A DNA stretch of 64,000 bases from Pseudomonas spelaei (GCF_009724245.1 NZ_WNNK01000029.1:1-64000); one strand, 5' to 3'. Shown: positions 52,691 through 61,514, counted from the stretch's first letter. Program-made: numbers and translations. The notes: generated by a model from the letters alone, not told the origin.

Positions 52691-53071
52691 TTACGGTGCA
52701 ACCTTGTGTTCGATGACCTCGGACACCGTGTCGTTTTTCTTGGCCCGGGCCAGCTTTTCGGTCAACAGCACCTGCTTCGCTTCAGCCTCAGCCTTGGTGC
52801 TGAACGGCCCCAGCAGAACCTGGTCCTTGCCGTCTTCCTTGGCCAGGTAAAAACTGAACCCATGCTCAAGCAACCATGCGGTCAGGTCTGTCAGCGCTTG
52901 CAGCTTATGGTCCGGCGGCCCTACCCATACGTCCCACTCTTGAGCCACAATCGTCGAGGCTTGGGGCTGGACCTCGGTAACGGCGGGTTTGGCCTTGGGT
53001 GCTTCGACACTCCGGCCCTCACCGCAACCGGCCAACGCCAACACCGCAATTGCCATCGCTACTTTACGCAC
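52691..53071 (-). CDS. SPOR-domain-like lipoprotein
   Basis: A 126-residue lipoprotein: AIAVLALAG-C at the lipobox. The C-terminal ~75 residues (VGPPDHKLQALTDLTAWLLE, KEDGKDQVLLGPFSTKAEAE) read as a SPOR fold, which binds stripped peptidoglycan at the division site. It is convergent with endonuclease I. Confidence 0.7.
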   Translation of the reverse strand: MRKVAMAIAVLALAGCGEGRSVEAPKAKPAVTEVQPQASTIVAQEWDVWVGPPDHKLQALTDLTAWLLEHGFSFYLAKEDGKDQVLLGPFSTKAEAEAKQVLLTEKLARAKKNDTVSEVIEHKVAP

Positions 53072-53316
53072 TGCCCTGCTCCTTAACGATCAAAGCGGCA
53101 ACTTTACCATTCACTGTCTATCCTGGCCGTCATAAACGTTGCCTTAAACATTGCGAATGATGTTTCGCAGACCTGTATGATGGTGTCATGGGAATTAATA
53201 CTGCCTTTATGCGTCTGAAAAAAGCAGCCACAGGGAAGCAACTCCACAGTAATCTACACACAGCCGACATCTGCACTGTCTGAACATGTGTCCTTAAAGT
53301 AATCAAGGAGAAGATC

Positions 53317-53502
53317 ATGCTGATACTCACCCGCAAAGTCGGTGAAAGCATAAACATCGGTGATGACATTACAATCACCATTCTGGGCGTTAGCGGCCAG
53401 CAAGTACGAATCGGGATCAATGCACCCAAGAATGTTGCCGTGCACCGTGAGGAAATTTACCAACGCATCCAGGCAGGCCTGACTGCTCCGGAGAAAAACT
53501 AA
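53317..53502 (+). CDS. csrA: Carbon storage regulator CsrA/RsmA
   Basis: A 61-residue RNA-binding translational regulator: MLILTRKVGESINIGDDI and VRIGINAPKNVAVHREEIY are the whole-family signature, with the binding Arg in VHREEI. Several Pseudomonas paralogues exist (rsmA, rsmE); I cannot say which. It stands alone. Confidence 0.93.
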   Translation: MLILTRKVGESINIGDDITITILGVSGQQVRIGINAPKNVAVHREEIYQRIQAGLTAPEKN

Positions 53503-53609
53503 ACATCTTCAAGCGCCTCCAGTAGCCAGCCTTTTCGTTCACTGTAATGGCTGGCGAAAGCTTTTCTGGCCCGCAGCCCCCCACCCCTCCCCAGAAATAC
53601 GTTGCCCGC

Positions 53610-54068
53610 CTAGCTGAGCCCGACACCTCGCGCCATACCTGTTGCGGCGATGACCATCAACACAATCAGCAGCGCCTGAACATGGCTGATGCGCGCAAAG
53701 AGCCCTGTCTTGTGTAAATCAAGGCTTCCACCTCGGGCCAACGCGATACGCCATTTGATCAAACGGATCATCGGCGCGATTTCCAGTAGCAGGATAAAAA
53801 GCAGCAGTGTCATCTTCAGATGAAACAGCGGTTGGTGCAGGTAGTACTCCGTGCCCTTTTCATAACCGCCGAAGGCACGCAGGCCACCTGTTATCAGCAA
53901 CACCAGCGCGCTGATCCCCCATATATTGTCCGCGATCAATACGCGCCGCACTGCGGATGGCTCAGTATTTGTCAGGACACGTAGCGCATTACCGCGAGCC
54001 AGCACTGATGCCAGAGCCATCGCGAACGCCAGAAGATGAACCGCCGCGAGAAACCAGTGAGTCAACAT
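53610..54068 (-). CDS. DUF2214-like inner-membrane protein
   Basis: A 152-residue protein with four membrane helices (HWFLAAVHLLAFAMALASVL, then IWGISALVLLITGGLRA, MTLLLFILLLEIAPMIRL, and ALLIVLMVIAATGMARG). The charges between helices fit the DUF2214 family. An ATG nine bases upstream (54077) is the alternative start. No function is known. Confidence 0.65.
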   Translation of the reverse strand: MLTHWFLAAVHLLAFAMALASVLARGNALRVLTNTEPSAVRRVLIADNIWGISALVLLITGGLRAFGGYEKGTEYYLHQPLFHLKMTLLLFILLLEIAPMIRLIKWRIALARGGSLDLHKTGLFARISHVQALLIVLMVIAATGMARGVGLS

Positions 54069-54235
54069 GATGGGCATTCCCCCCCCTCGATTGAAGCAAA
54101 CACCTACTAGTATTAGCCCAGACCGGCCATCACGCACAAAATCCCACCAAGGTGCCAAGGGAACTTGTAGCCGATTCAGCGGCCAAATCTGGTTACAAAT
54201 CACCTGAAACCTGCTGTGCACTCTGGAGCACGTTG

Positions 54236-54499
54236 ATGAGGCGAACCCGCAAGCAGCCTTATTTTTCCAAATCCTGGACCCTCGCCCTGATGATCGGAGT
54301 GCTCTTCGTAGCAGCGGGATATGGCCTCAAATTCGAAATTGAAAGCGTCGATAACCCCGATGCTCGCTCATGGCTGGACTTGGCGCTATTCCTCTGCGGG
54401 TACTTGTTTTTTTTCTGCCTCAAGCCGATCCAGAGTGCCATTCATCGAAAACTGTGTCGGCGCGCCTTTCGTAGTGACCACCAGAAAACCTCGTCGTGA
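54236..54499 (+). CDS. Small membrane protein, unknown
   Basis: An 87-residue protein with two hydrophobic segments (LALMIGVLFVAAGYGLKF and LDLALFLCGYLFFFCL) and basic ends. I do not recognise it. The start MRRTRKQP at 54236 is the best ATG; the ribosome site is weak. Confidence 0.5.
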   Translation: MRRTRKQPYFSKSWTLALMIGVLFVAAGYGLKFEIESVDNPDARSWLDLALFLCGYLFFFCLKPIQSAIHRKLCRRAFRSDHQKTSS

Positions 54500-54522
54500 C
54501 CCCCTCCCATTGACCAAAATCG

Positions 54523-55200
54523 TTACGACATCAAGCACTGCAGCTGCAACAAACCCTCCTGATCACGATGAGCCTGCAAATGGTCATACCCGGCAATCGA
54601 CGGGTGCTCCGTCATCAGAGGCGTCAAGTGCGTAGCCGTCACGACTATAACGTCAGCGCCTGACGCTTCGCCCGCACGAATCCCTACCGTTGCATCCTCG
54701 AACACCAGGCAATCCTGCACCGGCACCCCCAAGCGCTGGGCCCCCAACACATAGCAGGCCGGGTCAGGCTTGCCTCTGGCAACATCCTCGGCCGTTACCA
54801 GCGTTGCCGGCGGGCTAATACCCGCCGCTTGCAGCCGACGCAGGGCCAAGGCCTTGGGCGCGGACGTAACCAGCGCCCACTGATCACCGGGAAGGGTCTT
54901 CAGAAACGCCACCGCACCGGCAATGGCTACCACACCTTCAACATCCTCGATTTCCGCCTCGGCAATCCACTGGGCTTCCGCTTGCGCATCGACACCAGGC
55001 AAGGCTTGCCGGGCGATGGTATCAATCGCCCGCGCACCATGGATCGTGGCCAGGAAAGCAGGCACATCCAGGCCATGGCGCTCGGCCCAGGTGGTCCAGA
55101 CACGTTCGGCGGCGGCAATCGAGTCAAGAAGGGTCCCGTCCATATCGAACAGGAATGCACGGTACCGATGATCAAATACGGTTGAACCTTTGGCGGACAC
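54523..55200 (-). CDS. HAD-family sugar phosphatase
   Basis: A 225-residue haloacid-dehalogenase phosphatase. FLFDMDGTLLDS is motif I with the nucleophile Asp, VTSAPKALALRRL motif II, and KPDPACYVLGAQ plus VFEDATVGIRAG motifs III and IV. This sub-class hydrolyses sugar phosphates or phosphoglycolate. The GTG start at 55200 follows AGAGGAA. Confidence 0.83.
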   Translation of the reverse strand: MSAKGSTVFDHRYRAFLFDMDGTLLDSIAAAERVWTTWAERHGLDVPAFLATIHGARAIDTIARQALPGVDAQAEAQWIAEAEIEDVEGVVAIAGAVAFLKTLPGDQWALVTSAPKALALRRLQAAGISPPATLVTAEDVARGKPDPACYVLGAQRLGVPVQDCLVFEDATVGIRAGEASGADVIVVTATHLTPLMTEHPSIAGYDHLQAHRDQEGLLQLQCLMS

Positions 55201-55324
55201 TGCTCGGCTTCCTCTTGCTTTCGTCACCCGGTCTTGGGTACTGACGAACCCTGGCCTGAGGCAATCTACGGATCGATTGCACGCTTGTAAACGCAAGGCA
55301 TCCCGCTGAAATGAATCGAGCCAG

Positions 55325-55972
55325 TCAGCTGACCTGCCCACCCGTTTCCGTGACATCCACCTGGGTACTCCACGCCGTCAGCGCCGCAATCCGCAAGCCC
55401 TCAACCTGCACAGCCAGTGCCATATACGGTTGCCCGGACGCAACACGTGCCGCTTGCTCCGGCAAAGATGGCACATGGATAAACCCACTGCGCACTGCCG
55501 ACCCGGCGAGTGCCTGTTGCAGGCTGTAGAACACCTGGTTGCACACAAAGGTACCGGCTGTTTGCGAAACCGAAGCGGGTATTCCCGCCTCGCGTAGCGC
55601 CCGTACCATCGCCTTGATGGGCAACGTGCTGAAGTAGGCCGCCGGACCACCCGGTACTACCGGCGTGTCGATGGGCTGCTCGCCAAGGTTGTCCGGGATC
55701 CGTGCATCATTGAGGTTGATCGCCACCCGCTCGATCGAGATATCACTGCGGCCCGGACCCAGGCCGGTCGCGATCACCAGGTGCGGACGGTGCTCCTCCA
55801 GCAGCGCTTTCAAGCAGATGGCCGCCGTAGCGAAGGCACAGGGGAGTTGCCGGGCGACGATTCGTACATCCTCCGCCAACAGCACGCCATCCAGCCGCCG
55901 CACCGCTTCCCAGGAAGGGTTGATTGAATCCTGATCAAAAGGTTCGAAACCTGTCAGCAGCACAGTACGCAT
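55325..55972 (-). CDS. pcp: Pyrrolidone-carboxylate peptidase
   Basis: A 215-residue C15 cysteine peptidase. TGFEPFDQDSINPSW, then IERVAINLNDARIPDN and the Cys site SQTAGTFVCNQVFY, with the His in SGFIHVPSLP. It removes N-terminal pyroglutamate. It begins 7 bp after the DUF979 gene and is the third gene of that operon. Confidence 0.93.
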   Translation of the reverse strand: MRTVLLTGFEPFDQDSINPSWEAVRRLDGVLLAEDVRIVARQLPCAFATAAICLKALLEEHRPHLVIATGLGPGRSDISIERVAINLNDARIPDNLGEQPIDTPVVPGGPAAYFSTLPIKAMVRALREAGIPASVSQTAGTFVCNQVFYSLQQALAGSAVRSGFIHVPSLPEQAARVASGQPYMALAVQVEGLRIAALTAWSTQVDVTETGGQVS

Positions 55973-55979
55973 CATTGCC

Positions 55980-56930
55980 TCACATCAGCAGGTAGAGAAG
56001 GACAATATTGACCACCAACATCATCAACGCGGTGGGCATTTGCGCTTTGATCACTGCATTTTTGTCCGGTAGTTCCAACAGCGCTGCCGGGACAATATTG
56101 AAGTTCGCCGCCATCGGCGTCATCAACGTACCGCAATAGCCGGAGAACATGCCAATAGCGGCCATCACCGCCGGGTTAGCACCGTAAATGCCCACCAGCA
56201 CCGGCACGCCGACGCCACCGGTCATCACCGGAAAGGCGGCGAAGCCATTGCCCATGATCACCGTGAAGAGCGCCATGCCCAAGACATAGACCATCACGGC
56301 CACCAACTTGTAGTCCAGGTTGATATAGGTGGTGGTGACATGGGCTACGGCGGTGCCGACCCCCGCTTCGTTGAACAGCAACCCGAGCATCGCCAGCATC
56401 TGCGGCAGCACCATCGCCCAACCGAGCGCCTCCGTCAGGCGGCGGGATTCGCGCAAAGCCTGCACCGGTGTGTCGCGAGTCAGCCAGCAGGCCAACCCCA
56501 AAGCGATCAGACAGCCCAACCCCAACGAGACAAACGTAGTGTTTTTTGGGTCCAGAAGCGGCACGCCGCCTATCTCGGTGTGTTTAAGCAGCACCGAGCC
56601 GATCACCGTCGTCAGGGGAATCGCCAGGGCCGGAATAAACAGCTTATGGCCCAACCGGCCGGCACTGGCTCGGGAAGCCTTGTCATGCAACTGCGCATGC
56701 ACACCACGGCCTACACCACCCAAACCGGCAATAAGCGCCATCAATACGACACCGACGCCGATGGCAACCGAAGGCAGCCGCTCTCCCACCAGGAACGGAA
56801 TCGCAAACAACAGCCAAAACAGCGAGCTGGACCAACGCTTGGGATGGGTTCGGTCGGCCAGGATCATGCCGGCGGTGATGAGCAGTAAAACCCCGGCCAA
56901 CCAATACAGGTATTGAATGGAGATGATCAT
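55980..56930 (-). CDS. DUF979 membrane protein
   Basis: A 316-residue protein with about ten membrane helices of the DUF979 family. MIISIQYLYWLAGVLLLITAG is the start, GNGFAAFPVMTGGVGVPVLV a conserved loop, and GYCGTLMTPMAANFNIVPAA the C-terminal signature. It overlaps the DUF969 gene by four bases. With DUF969 it is thought to form a pyroglutamate permease, known mainly from linkage to pcp and 5-oxoprolinase genes. Confidence 0.85.
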   Translation of the reverse strand: MIISIQYLYWLAGVLLLITAGMILADRTHPKRWSSSLFWLLFAIPFLVGERLPSVAIGVGVVLMALIAGLGGVGRGVHAQLHDKASRASAGRLGHKLFIPALAIPLTTVIGSVLLKHTEIGGVPLLDPKNTTFVSLGLGCLIALGLACWLTRDTPVQALRESRRLTEALGWAMVLPQMLAMLGLLFNEAGVGTAVAHVTTTYINLDYKLVAVMVYVLGMALFTVIMGNGFAAFPVMTGGVGVPVLVGIYGANPAVMAAIGMFSGYCGTLMTPMAANFNIVPAALLELPDKNAVIKAQMPTALMMLVVNIVLLYLLM

Positions 56931-57652
56931 TGCGCTGACTCCGCCTGAGGAGCAACCGGTACGGCAGGCAAAAGCTCACGGGTAAGCCTTCGGTCAAAGC
57001 GGTGCAGACGGATCGCGTGAATGATAAAGGCGCATATTGCAGTGGGTATGCCCCAGACGGCGATATGCAGCGGTTCGACATCAATGCCCGAGCCCAGTAG
57101 GAAGGTATGCATCAACGCAATCGCGCCAAAGGCGACAAAGATGTCTTCGCCAAAAAACAGCCCCACATTGTCGGTCGCTGCACACATGGCCAAGACCTTG
57201 TGGCGAATCTTGTCCGGCAGTTTGCCGTAGCGCTTTTCAGCGGCACCTTCGGCCATCGGCGCCAGCAGCGGACGCACCATCTGTGGATGCCCGCCAAGGC
57301 TGGTCAGCCCCATGGCCGCCGTGGATTCACGAACAAACAGATAGATGATCAGCAAACGCCCGACAGTGGCCCGCTCGAATCGTGCAATCCAGTTCTGCGC
57401 ATGCAGTCGCAAGCCATGCCGCTCCAGCAAGCCAATAACGGCCAGCGGTAACAACAGGATCAGTTGCAAGGCACGAGTCTGGAGAAAGCCATCGCCCATC
57501 GTGGCGAGGATCTTTTCCAAGGGGAAGTGAGCGGCAAACCCGGTGGCGATAGCGGCCGCCGTTACGACCAACAGCGGATTGAAGCGCAATACAAAGCCGA
57601 CCACGATGACGAGTACGCCTATCAGCGGCCATAGGTTCACAACAGTTTGCAT
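56927..57652 (-). CDS. DUF969 membrane protein
   Basis: A 241-residue membrane protein of the DUF969 family. VNLWPLIGVLVIVVGFVLRF, FVRESTAAMGLTSLGGHPQM and ATDNVGLFFGEDIFVAFGA are typical conserved segments. It is the first gene of DUF969-DUF979-pcp. MQTVVNLWP at 57652 is preferred to a start 21 codons earlier. Confidence 0.85.
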   Translation of the reverse strand: MQTVVNLWPLIGVLVIVVGFVLRFNPLLVVTAAAIATGFAAHFPLEKILATMGDGFLQTRALQLILLLPLAVIGLLERHGLRLHAQNWIARFERATVGRLLIIYLFVRESTAAMGLTSLGGHPQMVRPLLAPMAEGAAEKRYGKLPDKIRHKVLAMCAATDNVGLFFGEDIFVAFGAIALMHTFLLGSGIDVEPLHIAVWGIPTAICAFIIHAIRLHRFDRRLTRELLPAVPVAPQAESAQ

Positions 57653-57914
57653 GGTGGTGAGGTCCTTAAGTGCGGGCTGCGGTGCCAATAAAGCAGGTAG
57701 TGAAAAAAGGCTCACTTCTCGAAATGGCGTGCAGCTCGGCTCGGTTTTTTATTATTGACCTGGAAGGTCGAGCGTCAGTGGCGGCATCTTTGCTGCTCGG
57801 GGCGGGAGGTGTCCAACAAGAAAAATTGTTGCTGCACACCAATAAAGTTTGTCGGCGATTGAGTGCTGCCCGAGAGGCGTTTGGAGGGTTTGCACCCGTT
57901 TTCGCCCTGGTAAC

Positions 57915-57946
57915 AAAAAAAAGGGCCGACCTTTCGGTGAGCCCTT
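57915..57946 (-). terminator. Terminator after the tRNA-like sequence
   Basis: On the minus strand AAGGGCTCACCGAAAGGTCGGCCCTT forms a stem with a GAAA loop and is followed by a run of eight T. It lies about 30 bp after the CCA of the tRNA-like element at 57976. Confidence 0.75.
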
Positions 57947-57975
57947 CCAGACCGCCCAGCAGAGCGGATTTTGTT

Positions 57976-58056
57976 TGGTAGACGCAATTGGACTCGAACC
58001 AACGAGCCCCGCCATGTCCAGGTGACTCCGGAATGCTCGTAACCGATTGATCCACA
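57976..58056 (-). pseudogene. Degenerate tRNA (tRNA-like pseudogene)
   Basis: On the minus strand it has a good T-arm (GTTGG-TTCGAGT-CCAAT), then TGCGTCT-A-CCA, and a D-arm-like GATCAATCGGTTACGAGC. The 5' acceptor cannot pair with the 3' one, and the anticodon arm (TTCCGGAGTCACCTGGAC) does not fold with a seven-base loop. It is therefore probably a decayed tRNA or an attachment-site copy. The 512-bp gap between DUF969 and the ene-reductase contains only this and the terminator. Confidence 0.5.
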
Positions 58057-58164
58057 AGGTAAAACAAATCATTTAGGAAGGTGTCAAATTCACCAATTCG
58101 CCCTATAAGAATCAATAACTTACCGTTGTATATTCCCATAGTGGTTACCTTCCCCGGCCGAAAC

Positions 58165-59286
58165 TCAGGAGAGCTCGGCCAAGTCTTTTACGTTAAAAGC
58201 CTTCAAGCCGTCCGCATTACCAGATCTGATCTTCGTCACCCATTGCGGATCACTGAGCAGTGCGCGTCCAACTGCGATCAGGTCGAACTCCTCTCTCTCC
58301 AATCGCTGCACTAAGTTATCAAGACTGGCTGGTTGTGAGCTTTCACCGCTGAAAGCGCCTATGAAGTCTCCAGACAATCCCACAGAACCAACACTGATAG
58401 TTGCTGCACCCGTCAGCTTCTTCGCCCAGCCAGCAAAGTTCAGTCCATTCTCGCCGTCCAGCTCCGGGAACTCAGCCTCCCAAAAGCGGCGTTGAGAGCA
58501 ATGCAAAACGTCTACCCCGGCCTCCACCAGTGGTACCAACCAATCAGACATACTTTCAGGGGTTGTAGCCAGGCGGGCGTTGTAGTCCTGTTGCTTCCAC
58601 TGACTCAGACGCAGGATTACCGGAAACTCGGGTCCTACGGCTGTGCGCACTGCTTTGACCACTTCAGCCGCGAACCGTGAGCGCTCCTTGATAGTAGCGC
58701 CGTTAAAATGGTCAGAGCGTTCATTCGTACCACTCCAAAAAAACTGGTCCAACAGATATCCGTGCGCACCATGTATCTCGACAGTATCGAATCCTAGTCG
58801 CTTAGAATCAGCAGCGGCTTTAGCGAACGCAGCGATGGTGTCGGCGATCGCCTCATCATTCATTGCCTCCCCCAGTCGCGTCTGAGGCGAGGCCAGCCCA
58901 GAGGGACTCTCAAACCCACCAGCCGGTGTCCAGTCTGTCTGGAAGCTGGCTGCTGCTCCTACGTGCCAAATTTGTGGCCCCATTCTGCCGCCGGCGCTAT
59001 GGACACCATCTATTACGCTCTTCCAGCCTGCAAGCGATTCATCCCCATGGAAAAACGGGATCCCCGGAAGATTACGAGCTCCTGGGCGATCAATTACAGT
59101 CCCCTCAGATAAAATCAACCCTACTTCGTTTTCAGCGCGCTTGCGGTAATAGGCGGCGATATGATCGCCAGGCACACCGTCCGTCGCGAACGAGCGTGTC
59201 ATAGGAGCCATGACAATTCGATTCTTCAGTGCCAAAGACTTAATCGTGAACGGCTGAAACAGAGGGTCGAGATTCGTAGAACTCAC
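58165..59286 (-). CDS. Old yellow enzyme, alkene reductase
   Basis: A 373-residue FMN-dependent ene-reductase of the NemA/XenB group. ALKNRIVMAPMTRSFA, then KRLGFDTVEIHGAHGYLLDQ with the substrate His pair, and LIAVGRALLSDPQWV. It reduces activated C=C bonds, quinones and nitro compounds with NAD(P)H. It is divergent from an HxlR regulator. The GC is a little lower than its core neighbours. Confidence 0.88.
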   Translation of the reverse strand: MSSTNLDPLFQPFTIKSLALKNRIVMAPMTRSFATDGVPGDHIAAYYRKRAENEVGLILSEGTVIDRPGARNLPGIPFFHGDESLAGWKSVIDGVHSAGGRMGPQIWHVGAAASFQTDWTPAGGFESPSGLASPQTRLGEAMNDEAIADTIAAFAKAAADSKRLGFDTVEIHGAHGYLLDQFFWSGTNERSDHFNGATIKERSRFAAEVVKAVRTAVGPEFPVILRLSQWKQQDYNARLATTPESMSDWLVPLVEAGVDVLHCSQRRFWEAEFPELDGENGLNFAGWAKKLTGAATISVGSVGLSGDFIGAFSGESSQPASLDNLVQRLEREEFDLIAVGRALLSDPQWVTKIRSGNADGLKAFNVKDLAELS

Positions 59287-59328
59287 TGGAAGATGCTCCG
59301 AGCAAAAGGAGCCTTCATAGTATAAGAT

Positions 59329-59372
59329 GTATACCTAATATCAATAAGGCACTTTAAAGTGATCAGGTATAC
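59329..59372. promoter_or_regulatory. Likely HxlR operator pair
   Basis: GTATACCT at 59329 and AGGTATAC at 59365 form a perfect inverted repeat with 28 bp between the arms, in the divergent gap between the ene-reductase and the HxlR-type gene. The placement fits two half-sites controlling both promoters. Confidence 0.6.
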
Positions 59373-59385
59373 TCAAGGAAACCAT

Positions 59386-59790
59386 ATGCAGAACAACAGT
59401 ACTCAAACGTCAACCCAAAACGAGACTGCCCCAGTCGTCTATGAGTCTGGTTGCTCAAGCCGTTTACTGCTGGATCAGATCGCAGACAAATGGTCAATAT
59501 TGATACTCGCAGCTCTCTGCAAGAATCCGCTTCGCTTCAATGAAATCAAACGCCGCCTGGACGGAATTACTCAAAAAGCCCTCACTCAAAGCCTACGGCG
59601 CCTTGAGCGCAATGGCATCCTGTCGCGCCGAGTCATTCCATCCTCTCAGGTAGCTGTTGAATACAGCATCACCGAGCTAGGCCATACTCTAGAGGAGCCA
59701 TTTCGTGCGTTGTATATGTGGACGGTCCAGCATTCTGACGCGGTCATAAACGCACGCGCGGCGTTCGATCAGCTAACAGAGGATAGGTAA
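59386..59790 (+). CDS. HxlR-family transcriptional regulator
   Basis: A 134-residue winged-helix protein. CSSRLLLDQIADKWSILILA carries the family's conserved N-terminal Cys, then LRFNEIKRRLDGITQKALTQ and EYSITELGHTLEEP. Such regulators sense aldehydes, quinones or redox stress through the Cys and often control the neighbouring reductase. The start at 59386 (MQNNSTQ) has AAGGA upstream. Confidence 0.87.
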   Translation: MQNNSTQTSTQNETAPVVYESGCSSRLLLDQIADKWSILILAALCKNPLRFNEIKRRLDGITQKALTQSLRRLERNGILSRRVIPSSQVAVEYSITELGHTLEEPFRALYMWTVQHSDAVINARAAFDQLTEDR

Positions 59791-59809
59791 GGGGATCACA
59801 GGTCAAATC

Positions 59810-60088
59810 ATGGATGTGATCAACAACATGCTGATTGATTTGATGGCCACCATGGCTCGACTGGATCAAGAGAAACGCGTGGAGCGTATCAAGCAAGGTC
59901 TGGAGAACAAGAAAGCTGCTGACCCTGACTGGAGGCCGTCAGGCAAAGGCAGGAACACTGCCAAATGGGAAGAGGTGAAGTCACTGATGCAGAAGCATCC
60001 AACGATGTCTGCTGACAAGATCGCCAAACTGGCTGACTGCGGTGTTGCCACGGTGTACAGGATCAAGCGAGAAGCCGCACCAGCCTGA
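59810..60088 (+). pseudogene. Serine recombinase C-terminal fragment
   Basis: A 92-codon fragment. LDQEKRVERIKQGLENKK is the end of the catalytic domain of resolvase/invertase-type recombinases, and SADKIAKLADCGVATVYRIK the C-terminal helix-turn-helix. The catalytic domain with its nucleophile Ser is missing. It begins 19 bp after the HxlR gene and was probably left by a mobile element. A second, shorter copy of the tail lies at 60971. Confidence 0.75.
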
Positions 60089-60242
60089 TGCCGGTGGACA
60101 AATGGCATGCACTGATCGGTGATCCGATCTTGAGCCATGCGATCCTCGATCGACTGGCTCACAACGCTTACCGGATCGAACTGTAGGGCGAATCGATGCG
60201 CAGGCGCTCGGCGAAATTGACGTCGACAGGGGCTTCAGACTA
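60088..60242 (+). mobile_element. IS21-family IstB C-terminal remnant
   Basis: From the ATG overlapping the recombinase stop the frame reads KWHALIGDPILSHAILDRLA then HNAYRIEL, a stop, and GESMRRRSAK, the usual tail of IS21 IstB helpers. A stop (TAG) interrupts it. The following ~60 bases (ACCTGCGTCGTTGCGCTCCG and on) look like the flank after istB in related elements. Only the 3' end remains. Confidence 0.7.
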
Positions 60243-60352
60243 ACAATGCGAACCTGCGTCGTTGCGCTCCGACAGCCTGACCGGATGGGCGAGGAACAGG
60301 TAACTGGATGGCGGGAATCCGCACTCTATGTTTCACAACAAGGAGGTTTCCA

Positions 60353-60967
60353 TTGAATAAAGCACGCTTCGCTCTCGGGTTCTCAATTTACGCCACCCTT
60401 CAGGCTCTCTCGGTGGGGGCGAGGGCTGACAATCAATTATGGGTTACCACTGATCGCACTGACAGACACACCTGCCCATCGATTGAATGCGGAGTGGCGG
60501 GCCGCCTGATGTTCAGGGAGGGTGTCGAAGTCTTGGAGAAGAAGGGAAATTGGGTGCGTATTACCAAGGCGTACTCGGCATCCTGTGTTGGAGGAAAAAG
60601 CGAGTATGTGAAGGATGGTAATGACTTCTGCACAAGTGCCAACGGTATCAAAGATGGGAGGTTTGCCGAATGGGTCCAGACCAAGGACTTGAGTGGAAAT
60701 CGTCCTGAAGATCCGGCAGAAGGGGCGAGTGGCGATGATGCACTTATCAAAGGGTCTGACGATTACAGGATTCACAAGACTCTATTCGCCAAGGCGGCCC
60801 GTCAACTGATAAATGATGGGACTTGCACAGAAGGTGACTTTCAAGAAATGGGTGGATGGATGGCCTCGACCAATCGGGGGACAGGTATGTACTTCACCTA
60901 TTGTGGAGGGATGACACTCAGCAATAAGGTATACCTTGACGCGAAGTCGGGTAAGACCAGTCGCTGA
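60353..60967 (+). CDS. Secreted SH3-like protein (mobile cargo)
   Basis: A 204-residue protein begun at a TTG with AAGGAGG eight bases before it. A signal peptide (ALGFSIYATLQALSVGARA) is followed by an SH3-like fold (LWVTTDRTDRHTCPSIECG, GRLMFREGVEVLEKKGNWVR), then a second domain I cannot name with four or five cysteines. It lies between the two recombinase tails, so it travelled with an element. Function unknown; SH3-like domains in secreted proteins often bind cell wall. Confidence 0.65.
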   Translation: MNKARFALGFSIYATLQALSVGARADNQLWVTTDRTDRHTCPSIECGVAGRLMFREGVEVLEKKGNWVRITKAYSASCVGGKSEYVKDGNDFCTSANGIKDGRFAEWVQTKDLSGNRPEDPAEGASGDDALIKGSDDYRIHKTLFAKAARQLINDGTCTEGDFQEMGGWMASTNRGTGMYFTYCGGMTLSNKVYLDAKSGKTSR

Positions 60968-60970
60968 TGC

Positions 60971-61057
60971 GGAGATATCCAAGATGAGATTTCCAAACTG
61001 GCTGAATGCGGGATTGCCACCGCTTACCGAATTAAGCGAGAGACGAAGGCTGCCTGA
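60971..61057 (+). pseudogene. Second serine-recombinase tail
   Basis: About 25 codons: IQDEISKLAECGIATAYRIK then RETKAA and stop, matching SADKIAKLADCGVATVYRIK of the fragment at 59810 at most positions. The two copies bracket the IstB remnant and the SH3-like gene. The next ~220 bp (61058-61280) show nothing I can assign. Confidence 0.7.
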
Positions 61058-61279
61058 CGCTGGCCGTAGCCATTCGTCCGGATCGGTTCATATGGGACTC
61101 TCATGAGCCTCGATCTTATTTATGGTTCCCTTTGGACCTTGCTGGCTGACGCCGGATTTCGTTGTTAAGCCGCGCTTGCTTTCACGCCAGAATTTCAAGG
61201 GAATCGCCCCTGCTTATATTCCTGAATGCAAAACCAAACCAACATCACATGAGGCTATTTCCCACGGGGCAGGGCTGGA

Positions 61280-61514
61280 AATAACTGGGCGGAAAACCAG
61301 ATCCGTCTATGGGCGTTAGGTCACAAGAATTGCTCGTTTGCCGGGTCGCTACGCAGCGGCAAACAAGCAGCGGCAATAATGAGTTTGATCCAGTCATGCG
61401 TGCATGAACGGGCATGATCCGTATGCTTACCTCAAGGACGTTTTGACCCGCCTGCTGACGCAGCGAGCAAGTGACGCTACCAGCTTGCTACCACGTCGTT
61501 GGGCGCCCGTTTAA
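61280..61514 (+). mobile_element. IS66-family transposase (TnpC) C-terminal remnant
   Basis: The frame reads NNWAENQIRLWALG, then FAGSLRSGKQAAAIMSLIQS, and after a one-base shift near 61400, NGHDPYAYLKDVLTRLLTQR followed by ASDATSLLPRRWAPV and stop. These are the last conserved parts of IS66 transposases. It is broken by the frameshift and has no 5' part. It ends 26 bp before the acetyltransferase gene. Confidence 0.8.

Noticed and set aside
57752..58072. Open frame of about 106 codons over the tRNA-like element
   Set aside because: It reads through the tRNA-like arms and the terminator hairpin and has no ribosome site.
61313..61320. GCGTTAGG reads like the end of an integron attC site
   Set aside because: No matching inverted partner lies at a proper distance and the bases are part of the IS66 reading frame (WALG).
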